From Emticicia sp. CRIBPO (lineage in GTDB: Bacteria; Bacteroidota; Bacteroidia; Cytophagales; Spirosomataceae): 64,000 bases of DNA. The translations under genes and the position numbers were made by a program. The notes under the pieces were generated by a model that saw nothing but the letters and a program-made list of their open reading frames with translations, did no database searches and was not told the origin of the DNA. Each line of letters begins with the position of its first letter. Position 1 is the first letter of the stretch. Positions 1 to 6,973 of this stretch are shown piece after piece. Location: positions 310,001-374,000 of the forward strand of contig NZ_JAAAKV010000001.1 of NCBI RefSeq assembly GCF_009905725.1, in the 5' to 3' direction.

Positions 1-222
1 TTCAACTTTAAAATTGTAAGCTATCGCCAGAAATGTGGCCATATAACAGCTGTTGATAGCAGCAACAAATAAATGTTCAGGCGACCAGATATTAGGAACT
101 CCCTGAGGAAACTCGGGGGGCGTGGCACAGGTTATGGTCTTTTCCAAAACAGGAGATGATAATTCCCCGATCCTTCCTTCTTTCCACTGAATGTTAACTT
201 CGTAAAAATGTGTCTGTGACAT
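1..222 (-). CDS. OsmC family protein (C-terminus beyond window edge)
   Basis: This is a leftward reading frame whose ATG is at 220-222 and which is still open at base 1, so only about 74 N-terminal residues are visible. They begin MSQTHFYEV and contain WSPEHLFVAAINSCYMATFL, which matches the conserved core of OsmC/Ohr-like proteins, with the first catalytic-type cysteine in NSCYM. OsmC-fold proteins reduce organic hydroperoxides or handle reactive sulfur through two cysteines; the second cysteine would lie off the window. It follows the TSUP exporter gene by 14 nt in the same orientation, so the two are probably co-transcribed, which favours a sulfur-linked role over a purely peroxide one. 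The assignment to the superfamily is secure; the substrate is not known. Confidence 0.8.
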   Translation of the reverse strand, partial: MSQTHFYEVNIQWKEGRIGELSSPVLEKTITCATPPEFPQGVPNIWSPEHLFVAAINSCYMATFLAIAYNFKVE

Positions 223-236
223 ATCTGTTTTTATAT

Positions 237-1034
237 TTATTGAATAAGCGTTTCCTTAACGATGATATATATACCCATTACGAGCACAAACCAGCCGAAG
301 GCGGGCCGGAGCTTATCACCGTTTATTTTTCTGGAAAGTACGATACCCAGAAGAATGCCTGTAACAGCGAATCCGGATACTCTTGAGAGAAATAACCAGT
401 CAATGGCGGTTTCGCCGTTTTCTCCAAAAAAGCCGATTAATGATTTGGCAGCAATGATGACCAGAGACGTTCCTACGGCTTCTTTCATCGGTAACTTGCT
501 CAAGAGCACCAATGCCGGAATAATCAAAAAACCTCCTCCAGCCCCTACCAGGCCTGTCAGCACCCCTACAAAAGCCCCTTCCACAAGAATAAGCGGGTAG
601 TTAAACCGCTGCTTCACAGGTTTTTCGTCAGTAGTGGCTTTGTCCTTCTTAATCATACTGTAAGAAGCAGTAATCATCAGTACCGCAAAAAGAAGCATCA
701 GCAAATTACTTTTGGTAACGATAAACCCGCCGGTACGGAATATTTCGTTAGGTATGGCTGGAACGACATAGGCTCTCGTCAGAAAGACTGCCGCAATGGA
801 GGGAATGCCGAAAACAATTGCGGTTCTGATATTGACCAGTCCTTTTCTGAAATAGGAGACAGAACCGAAAACACTTGTTATCCCGACAATAAAAAGAGAA
901 TATGCAGTGGCCAGCACGGCATCTATGCTGAATAAATAAACTAAAACGGGAACGGTCAGGATACTGCCCCCACCGCCGATCAGCCCTAAAGCGATTCCTA
1001 TAAAAATTGAAGCCAGATAACCTGCAATGTCCAT
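237..1034 (-). CDS. TSUP (TauE/SafE) family membrane exporter
   Basis: The product is a 265-residue hydrophobic protein with the two-half architecture of the TSUP/TauE-SafE family. Each half carries a glycine-rich motif: GLIGGGGSILTVPVL near the N-terminus and GLVGAGGGFLIIPALVLL in the second half, followed by KEAVGTSL. Family members move sulfite, sulfoacetate, thiosulfate or related anions across the inner membrane. I chose the ATG at 1034 (MDIAGYLASIFIG) because the 12 extra residues of the longer frame are polar and lie outside the first membrane segment. It lies 62 nt downstream of the Crp-type regulator gene and just upstream of the OsmC gene, all leftward. A sulfite/sulfide-related role is an inference from family and context. 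Confidence 0.88.
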   Translation of the reverse strand: MDIAGYLASIFIGIALGLIGGGGSILTVPVLVYLFSIDAVLATAYSLFIVGITSVFGSVSYFRKGLVNIRTAIVFGIPSIAAVFLTRAYVVPAIPNEIFRTGGFIVTKSNLLMLLFAVLMITASYSMIKKDKATTDEKPVKQRFNYPLILVEGAFVGVLTGLVGAGGGFLIIPALVLLSKLPMKEAVGTSLVIIAAKSLIGFFGENGETAIDWLFLSRVSGFAVTGILLGIVLSRKINGDKLRPAFGWFVLVMGIYIIVKETLIQ

Positions 1035-1096
1035 TTGTTTTCTGATGTTGATACTGCAAAAGTGCATCAACTCAAAAAACCGTACAGCTACTTTGG

Positions 1097-1720
1097 TTAC
1101 ACAAGGGTAATTTTATTCCTGCCGAGTAAAACAAGACCGCTTTCTTCCAGTTGTTTTAATAACCTCGATACAACTACCCGGGCAGTTCCCAATTCGTTAG
1201 CCAGCTGTTCATGGGTGACCTGAATGGTTTTGGATTGTATGAGTTCGGACTTCTTTTTCATTAAGTTTAATAACCTTTCATCCACCTTTTTAAAGGCAAT
1301 GGCATTTACAATATCGAGCAGCTCTTCAAAACGCTTATGGTATAAACGGAAAATATAGTCCAGCCATTGAGGATATTCTTTAATGAAGAGTGAAACCTTG
1401 TCTACCGGCAAAAAGAGGATTTCAGCATCTTCTTCTATTTCAGCTTTGACCTTGCTGGTTTCATTGTGTAAACCTCCCAAAAAAGACATGATGCAACTTT
1501 CGCCTGCTTTAATGTAATAGAGCAGAATTTCTCTCCCGTCCTCTTCAGTACGGATTACTTTCATAACTCCTTTCGTTACAATAGGAATAGAGCGGATATA
1601 AGCATTCTCATTCAGAATAACACTTCCAGCCTCATACTTTTTCTGCACACTGTATTTGTACAGTTTCTCTACCAATTCAGGTGAGGACTTAAATTCTTCG
1701 ATTTCATCAAGATTATCCAT
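1097..1720 (-). CDS. Crp/Fnr family transcriptional regulator
   Basis: A 207-residue protein with an N-terminal cyclic-nucleotide-binding-type beta barrel (about residues 20-115, including GSVILNENAYIRSIPIVTKGVMKVIR) and a C-terminal winged helix-turn-helix (about 145-205, with THEQLANELGTARVVVSRLLKQLEESG). The length is normal for the family. It shows no Fnr-type N-terminal cysteine cluster, so oxygen sensing by an iron-sulfur cluster is unlikely. The gene is first in a leftward group with the TSUP exporter and OsmC genes. In Bacteroidota, Crp-like regulators next to TSUP and OsmC proteins are often linked to reactive sulfur handling, so it probably controls these neighbours. The effector is unknown. 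Confidence 0.88.
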   Translation of the reverse strand: MDNLDEIEEFKSSPELVEKLYKYSVQKKYEAGSVILNENAYIRSIPIVTKGVMKVIRTEEDGREILLYYIKAGESCIMSFLGGLHNETSKVKAEIEEDAEILFLPVDKVSLFIKEYPQWLDYIFRLYHKRFEELLDIVNAIAFKKVDERLLNLMKKKSELIQSKTIQVTHEQLANELGTARVVVSRLLKQLEESGLVLLGRNKITLV

Positions 1721-1792
1721 TTTGTAAAATTATGATATTGCATGATTACAAGCATTACTTTCTTAAATAAAGATTAAGTTTAAGTTTTCATC

Positions 1793-1824
1793 AATAAAAG
1801 AAAACCCTCACCAAATGATGAGGG
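1793..1824 (-). terminator. Rho-independent terminator (leftward)
   Basis: CCCTCA at 1805-1810 pairs with TGAGGG at 1819-1824. On the minus strand the stem is followed by TTTTCTTTTATT (1793-1804). It would stop leftward transcripts coming from the lipoprotein gene before they reach the Crp gene. Confidence 0.55.
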
Positions 1825-1998
1825 CTTCTGACCATACAATTTTATAAGGAGTTTCTAGTCAATTTTCACGATCCTGAGGGTTTTATTTTCCTGAGATGTT
1901 CTTAAGTTAAGCAAATAGCTACAAAGAGTCCGCACATCGGGGTAGAAGTGTTTTCAGACGAAACATTTTTTCGAAATCAACTCTGATAAGGGTACGAA

Positions 1999-2030
1999 AC
2001 GGAACTCCAGCAATGAAGTTCCGTTTTTTT
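1999..2030 (+). terminator. Terminator-like hairpin joined to the interspersed repeat
   Basis: ACGGAACT (1999-2006) pairs with AGTTCCGT (2017-2024) over a 10-nt loop, followed on the plus strand by a run of seven T. No rightward gene ends nearby, so it may be a part of the adjacent repeat element and not a gene terminator. Apart from this and the leftward terminator at 1793-1824, the 464-nt gap between the Crp gene and the lipoprotein gene (1721-2184) shows only the repeat copy and no convincing gene. Confidence 0.45.
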
Positions 2031-2073
2031 AATGCCCTGTTTTTCTTTTGCAGGATTTCAGGATGAACAGGAT
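2023..2073. repeat. Interspersed intergenic repeat, copy 1
   Basis: About 50 nt nearly identical to 3440-3490: a T tract, then ATGCCCTG, a pyrimidine run, then the core CAGGATTTCAGGATGAACAG. This core occurs five times in the window, always outside genes. In this copy the base before CAGG is G, where copies 2 and 3 have A. Confidence 0.8.
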
Positions 2074-2184
2074 AAAACCGCACTTCGTTACCGGTAAACA
2101 TGCTGCTTTTACCTCGCGTGGATTAACAACAGATTATCATCCACGGCATCATTTAAGTGACGGTCTCCTCGCCTGCCGGCTGGC

Positions 2185-3183
2185 TTAGTCGCAGGCATAA
2201 GCCCACTCCCTTATTACGGGGTTAGCCTGGTAGCTGAGCTTCATTTCATCTCTTATCATATTACCGGAAGCGTCATAAGCGTAGGTATCGGAATATTGGA
2301 AAACATCCTTTCTGTAATAGGTTTTTTTCATAATCCGGCTATTCAGGACTTCGTACTCGGTTCGGTCTGCTAATTCGTTTCTATTATTAAAATTCGAAAC
2401 GGAATAATTTTCACCATTGTATCCGGTAGTCCTTTTGCTGATCAGATCACCATTAATCGAAGTCGAAAACAGCCCGGTTTCCTGGCCTTTATCGTTATAC
2501 TCGTAATTAACGTATCCTGTTATTACGTTATTAACCTTAAGAGTAATTTTTGCAGGCAGATTTTTTGAATTATACTCAACAATTTGTTCTGAGGTTGTAT
2601 TATTGGGAGCGGGTAAATTCTCAATTGCTCTGGTGACTTTACCACTGGCATTGTACTCAAATTTAGCAACACGCCCATTGGGGCCCTCATCCTGAATTAC
2701 AAGTCCTTGCTCATTATATTGGATTCTGGTATACAATCCTCCCGCTACATGTACATAATACTCCACCTTCTTCAACTTACCATTGTTATGATACTCATAC
2801 AAACGGTAGTCTTCTGTGGAATTTCCTGTACGGGTATCCGGCCATCTTATTAACTGCTTTATCAACTGACCTTTATCATCGTAAGAGTACTCTTCTTCCA
2901 ATTCTTTAACCATATCTAATAACCTGGTCGCAGTTTTCTTTGTCCGGAGCCCTTTCGTGTTGTATTCGTACTTCTCCAGTCTTTCCAGACTCTTGAATTC
3001 TATCAGTTTTTTGGCAGCATTGTAAGTATACACCTCATTGGCTGCAACAGTACCATTATAAAGAGTTTCTTTGAATGACAGTTGCCTGCATCCGTTTTCA
3101 TCCACAGGAGCAACGTCTTCAGATTTTGATTGGCAGGCGAACACTAAGTTGAGTAGTAATAAGACACTTATGATTTTTTTCAT
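2185..3183 (-). CDS. YD-repeat-type lipoprotein of unknown function
   Basis: A 332-residue protein with a lipoprotein signal (MKKIISVLLLLNLVFAC, lipidated Cys17). The mature part consists of repeated short beta units of the form YxYNxxGxLxK, for example KYEYNTKGLRTKK, EYSYDDKGQLIKQ, FEYNASGKVTR and YEYNDKGQETG, at about 30-40 residue spacing. This resembles the YD/RHS-repeat-like cell-surface lipoproteins common in Bacteroidota, though it is far shorter than RHS toxins and has no polymorphic C-terminal toxin. It stands alone, with repeat elements on both sides. It is probably anchored in the outer membrane. No function can be assigned. Confidence 0.78.
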   Translation of the reverse strand: MKKIISVLLLLNLVFACQSKSEDVAPVDENGCRQLSFKETLYNGTVAANEVYTYNAAKKLIEFKSLERLEKYEYNTKGLRTKKTATRLLDMVKELEEEYSYDDKGQLIKQLIRWPDTRTGNSTEDYRLYEYHNNGKLKKVEYYVHVAGGLYTRIQYNEQGLVIQDEGPNGRVAKFEYNASGKVTRAIENLPAPNNTTSEQIVEYNSKNLPAKITLKVNNVITGYVNYEYNDKGQETGLFSTSINGDLISKRTTGYNGENYSVSNFNNRNELADRTEYEVLNSRIMKKTYYRKDVFQYSDTYAYDASGNMIRDEMKLSYQANPVIREWAYACD

Positions 3184-3439
3184 CTATGAAGTACTGTTTA
3201 TAGTCAGACAATGACTTGAATTTTGATGGCTTTGCTTTAATTTCAGGGGCAATAATACCAAAACTTTTCCAATCGGGAGTTACCCAAAATGAATAAAAAA
3301 AGCAGATCGCATCGTACTGATGTATCGAATGGAGATCATATGAAGGGCTTTTTTGATCATAAACTCCTGACGTTCTGGGTTTGAGAACCAACCTGAACAG
3401 CTATTTATACACGAAATACTATTCTCTGCAAAGGGTGCC

Positions 3440-3490
3440 GTTTTTTTATGCCCTGTTTTTCTTTTGACAGGATTTCAGGATGAACAGGAT
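3440..3490. repeat. Interspersed intergenic repeat, copy 2
   Basis: A T tract, ATGCCCTG and a pyrimidine run lead into the 25-nt core at 3466-3490. The core is identical over 25 of 25 bases to the copy at 4024-4048. It borders the left end of the 21-bp tandem array. Confidence 0.85.
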
Positions 3491-3524
3491 GGGCCTGAGA
3501 TAGTCTCCAAACCCAATTTCGGGG

Positions 3525-4012
3525 AATCATACTCGCCAACACACAAATCATACTTGCCAACAGACGAATCATACTTGCCAACAGACGAATCATACTTGCC
3601 AACACGCAAATCATACTTGCCAACGCACAAATCATACTTGCCAACAGACAAATCGTACTTGCCAACAGGCAAATCATACTTGCCAACACACAAATCATAC
3701 TTGCCAACAGACGAATCATACTTGCAACGACACGAATCATACTTGCCAACGGACAAATCATACTTGCCAACAAGCAAATCATACTTGCCAACACACAAAT
3801 CATACTTGCAACGACACAAATCATACTTGCAGCCAGACAAATCATACTTGCAACGAGGCAAATCATACTTGCAACGAGGCAAATCATACTTGCAACGAGA
3901 CAAATCATACTTGCAACGAGGCAAATCATAGTTGCAGCGACACAAATCATACTTGCAACCACACAAATCATACTTGCAACGAGGTAAATCATAGTTGCAG
4001 CGAGGCAAATCA
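3525..4012. repeat. 21-bp tandem array, about 23 copies
   Basis: Units of 21 bp share the core AAATCATACTTGC followed by about 8 variable bases. The first half of the array mostly uses the CAACASAC-type end, while from about 3723 the ACGASRC-type end (core then AACGA) becomes dominant. Length stays 21 bp in both types. Because 21 is divisible by three, long open frames exist on both strands (plus frame reads heptads such as SYLPTHK; minus frames read ASMICLV or KYDLPRC). None has a start context, ribosome site or domain, so I do not call a gene. The array sits between two identical 25-bp direct repeats. Confidence 0.92.
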
Positions 4013-4023
4013 GGAATGTTTCA

Positions 4024-4048
4024 GACAGGATTTCAGGATGAACAGGAT
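4024..4048. repeat. Interspersed intergenic repeat, copy 3
   Basis: A 25-nt core identical to 3466-3490, directly to the right of the 21-bp array, in the same orientation. Confidence 0.88.
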
Positions 4049-4057
4049 AAGTTGATG

Positions 4058-4101
4058 GCGGTCGGGAGACCGCGTGACGCCTTCCGGTACGTCGGAGACG
4101 T
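4058..4101. repeat. Two short GC-rich hairpins downstream of the response regulator
   Basis: GCGGTC-GGGA-GACCGC (4058-4073) and ACGTC-GGA-GACGT (4089-4101) form two compact hairpins in an otherwise AT-rich gap. They lie just past the stop of the leftward response regulator gene and could protect or end its mRNA, although no U tract follows. A similar pair lies at the other end of the two-component locus (6909-6945). Confidence 0.55.
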
Positions 4102-4130
4102 TGGAAAGCTTTGCATTATTATACCTTTAC

Positions 4131-4751
4131 CTACGTTTGTACGAGGCCGAGCTTTATTGCCTTACCGATAAGCGTGGCTGTGTTCTTCACCTCAAATTTT
4201 TCCAGCAGGCTTTTGCGGTGCGTGTTTACCGTGGGGATGCTGATAAAGAGTTTTTCCGATACTTCAGCATTGGTTAAGCCTTCGGCGATCAATTGCAGCA
4301 CTTCTTTCTCTCTGCGGGTAATAAGTGGCTGCTGTTCCTGAGGTTCTTTTAATGACTGAGCAGCTTCTGCACTGAAGTAGGTCTTGCCTTTCTGTACCAG
4401 GGTTATAGCTTCCATTAATTCCTTTTTGGTGGCATTTTTCAACAGGTATCCGGAGGCCCCGTTGTTTACCATATTCTGGATAATGGCCTGCTGGTTAAAT
4501 GTGCTGAGTCCCAATACCAAAACCTCCGGATACAACCGCTTTACTTCTTTGCACAACTCTGTGCCGCTTTTATCCGGCAGGTTAACGTCCATCAGTATGA
4601 CATCCGGCTGCTGAAGTTTCAGAAAACCCAGGCAGGATGAGGCGTTGGTGGCATGACCAAGCCATTCGATATCTGTTTCATTTTGTAATAATGAACGGAT
4701 ACCTTCAATGATCATATAATGATCGTCCACTATGAAAATGCCTGTTTTCAT
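4131..4751 (-). CDS. NarL/LuxR-type response regulator
   Basis: A 206-residue two-component response regulator. The receiver domain (about 1-120) has the acidic pair in IFIVDDHYM, the phospho-acceptor Asp55 in DVILMDVNLPDKSG, and the KNATKKEL lysine region. The C-terminal LuxR-type helix-turn-helix (about 140-206) contains LITRREKEVLQLIAEGLTNAEVSEKL. Its ATG overlaps the stop of the kinase gene by one base (TAATG), so the two are translationally coupled and form a cognate pair. The divergent secreted-protein run starting at 6974 is the most obvious candidate target, which is inference. Confidence 0.93.
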   Translation of the reverse strand: MKTGIFIVDDHYMIIEGIRSLLQNETDIEWLGHATNASSCLGFLKLQQPDVILMDVNLPDKSGTELCKEVKRLYPEVLVLGLSTFNQQAIIQNMVNNGASGYLLKNATKKELMEAITLVQKGKTYFSAEAAQSLKEPQEQQPLITRREKEVLQLIAEGLTNAEVSEKLFISIPTVNTHRKSLLEKFEVKNTATLIGKAIKLGLVQT

Positions 4752-6682
4752 TAAATATTCATTTCTATCATGACTGAAGAGCCCTTGCCTGGGCCGGATT
4801 GCAGATCCAGCTTACCTTTCAGAAACTCTACCCGGTTCCGGATGTTGTGCCAGCCCATACCGCCGGAGTTTTTTAACGTGTTTTCATCAAAACCTGTTCC
4901 ATCGTCTTCCACTGTAACGGCCAGTATTGATTCAGACTGATGCAGTTGTACCAGTACATTTTTAGCCTGTGCATGTTTCACGGCATTATTTACCAGCTCC
5001 TGGACAATGCGATAAACAGTGACGCTGATGGTCTGGTCAACAGGCATGTCTTTCATGCCTACAGACTGATAGCTTGCATGTATGGCACCACTGCGATCAA
5101 TTTCATGGCAAAATTCCTTCAAAGCAGTATCCAGTCCGTATTTCACCAACATTTCCGGCATCATGTTATGAGCCACACGACGCATTTCTCTGATGGAACT
5201 GTCCAGCATATCAATGCTGCGTTCAAAGGCCTGAGCGTTATCAGGCGTCATGATTAAGTTCTCTTTCATATTGTTCAGGGAAAATTTTATGCCGCTGAGC
5301 ATACCACCGAGACCATCGTGGAGATCTTTGGCAAGCCTTGTACGTTCCTTTTCCTCACCTTTCAGAACGGCTTCGGTGGCGGTGAGTTTTTTTTCAGTTT
5401 CCAGTTCATCAATCTTGGCCTGCTGCAGCTTCTGGCGATGACGGTAGTTCCTGTAGGTAAGTAAAGAAATCACAACCAGAGAAAATACACCTGCCCCCAG
5501 GAAATAAATAAAGTTACTTTTCTGCTTCAATTCTGTCTGCTGCAGCTTTATCTGGCTTTCTTTTTTCTCGGTTTCATATTTGGCTTCTAAATCTTCTATA
5601 TAAAAATTCAGCTCTTTTATATTGGCAACACTTTGCAGCGAGTCATATTTGTAGGCATAGTCCTCCGCTTGCTTTATCTTGTTTTGTATAAAATATAATT
5701 TTGAATACGTCTGGTACAGATTTCCCAATGCATCGGTATTTTCTACTTTTGCCAGGGCAATACCACCGTCTAATTCCGCTTTCGCGAGCGTATATTCGTT
5801 TCTCAGTATATAGCGTAATGCGTTTACATTCCGAATTTCGGCGAGGGTTGCTTTGTCAGGTAAATCCACCGCTGCTTTATTCAGCATCACTGCATATTTT
5901 TCAACGGCGGCCGGGTCATTGACAGAAAAATAATTCTGACAGAGGTTAATCAGTGCATAACAGGTGAGGACAAGGTCTTCTTCTTTTTGGGCAAGGGCCA
6001 GTTGTTGCAGATATATGCTAATGGCCGTATCCGTTTTGTGCTGATCTGAATAGGAAGCGGCCATATTATTGAGCCCCATCATGACAGCAAATGAATTGTC
6101 GAACTGCTTCCCGAATTCAATGGCTCTTTTGGAGTAATATATGGCTTTATCGTACTGTTTCAGGTTGTAGTAAGTGTTAGACGCCGTAAGATTGCGGACA
6201 GGAAAACTCGTACTGTCTTTTGTTTTTTCCGACAGTGCCAGGCATTTTAAAGAATAGTCTATCGCGGATTTATTGTTTCCGAAATGATTGTAAACAGCTG
6301 CCAGATTGTTATAGGTTTTGGCGAGTAACTTCTCATCACCGGATTTTTCGGCAATAGCCAGGTTCTTTAATGCATAGTCTATCGAACTTTTGTAATCGTT
6401 GTTATAATAATAGTATTGCATAAAGGCTGTATTGATATACTGATCACAACCGGTTATGCCTTTTTCTTCCGCCAGTTTTTTAGCCTTATTCATGTAGAGA
6501 AAAGAGCTGTCGAAGTTTCCCGTAGAATAAATGCCACTCACTTTCAATAATAGTGCAATGCGGGTGGAATCATCCTTCGCCCCTGCTGCCAGGGTCAAAA
6601 GGCTGTCCCTTTTCTTTTCTACCTGTGCCTGGCAAAAGAAGGAAGTAAAGACTGAAAATAAAATCAATATCACTTTTCGCAT
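4751..6682 (-). CDS. TPR-containing sensor histidine kinase (HisKA_3 type)
   Basis: A 643-residue kinase. After a signal sequence (MRKVILILFSVFTSFFCQAQ), a periplasmic region of tetratricopeptide repeats spans about 30-360, followed by one membrane segment near 390-412 (FIYFLGAGVFSLVVISLLTY), a coiled linker and the HisKA_3 dimerisation helix with phospho-acceptor His near residue 455 in KDLHDGLGG. The ATPase domain has NNAVKHA near 565 and EDDGTGFD near 592. I chose the start at 6682, because the longer frame to 6856 adds 58 residues upstream of a clear signal peptide. It is the first gene of a leftward pair with the response regulator. The TPR region probably senses a periplasmic protein or peptide cue. 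Confidence 0.92.
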   Translation of the reverse strand: MRKVILILFSVFTSFFCQAQVEKKRDSLLTLAAGAKDDSTRIALLLKVSGIYSTGNFDSSFLYMNKAKKLAEEKGITGCDQYINTAFMQYYYYNNDYKSSIDYALKNLAIAEKSGDEKLLAKTYNNLAAVYNHFGNNKSAIDYSLKCLALSEKTKDSTSFPVRNLTASNTYYNLKQYDKAIYYSKRAIEFGKQFDNSFAVMMGLNNMAASYSDQHKTDTAISIYLQQLALAQKEEDLVLTCYALINLCQNYFSVNDPAAVEKYAVMLNKAAVDLPDKATLAEIRNVNALRYILRNEYTLAKAELDGGIALAKVENTDALGNLYQTYSKLYFIQNKIKQAEDYAYKYDSLQSVANIKELNFYIEDLEAKYETEKKESQIKLQQTELKQKSNFIYFLGAGVFSLVVISLLTYRNYRHRQKLQQAKIDELETEKKLTATEAVLKGEEKERTRLAKDLHDGLGGMLSGIKFSLNNMKENLIMTPDNAQAFERSIDMLDSSIREMRRVAHNMMPEMLVKYGLDTALKEFCHEIDRSGAIHASYQSVGMKDMPVDQTISVTVYRIVQELVNNAVKHAQAKNVLVQLHQSESILAVTVEDDGTGFDENTLKNSGGMGWHNIRNRVEFLKGKLDLQSGPGKGSSVMIEMNI

Positions 6683-6908
6683 ACTGTAAATTATTTCTTT
6701 TCTGTTATCGCAAATTACGGCTGCCGGAAGGATATTTCCTATCGTCTTTTTTAATGATTTCTTGCCCGGTTTTTCAAAAATCATCTTTTTACATGATTGA
6801 CTTGCATAGGTCCCCCCTGCTACATTTACAACATAGAATGAAATAGCGTTAGCCATTCGCTTTCAGTAATTAGCAGTTAGCTATCAACTATTGCCGTTGG
6901 AAGCGGCC

Positions 6909-6945
6909 GCCCGGCGAAACGTCGCCCGGCGAAGCGTCGCCCGGC
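6909..6945. repeat. 15-bp GC-rich direct repeat forming small hairpins
   Basis: GCCCGGCGAAACGTC (6909-6923) is followed by GCCCGGCGAAGCGTC (6924-6938) and a third partial unit GCCCGGC (6939-6945), then six T. Each full unit plus the next base pairs gives GGCGA-NNCG-TCGCC hairpins. It lies in the divergent gap between the kinase gene and the secreted-protein run, so it could affect the 5' leader of the latter. Confidence 0.6.
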
Positions 6946-6973
6946 ATTTTTTAACAATTAAAATTTTATTCAC

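Noticed and set aside
1919-2101. A 60-aa frame ending near a repeat copy
   Set aside because: It consists largely of the translated interspersed repeat.
3119-3391. A 90-aa leftward frame overlapping the start of the YD-repeat lipoprotein gene
   Set aside because: It overlaps a well-supported lipoprotein start and has no recognisable feature.
3405-4008. Long open frames of 155-195 residues on both strands through the 21-bp array
   Set aside because: They arise because the 21-bp period is a multiple of three; there is no start context, domain or signal, and three frames overlap at once.
3525-4012. CRISPR array
   Set aside because: The unit is only 21 bp with a 13-bp core and about 8 variable bases, too short for spacers, and there are no cas genes nearby.
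6683-6856. N-terminal 58-residue extension of the histidine kinase
   Set aside because: A clear signal peptide starts at 6682, so the extension would precede it.
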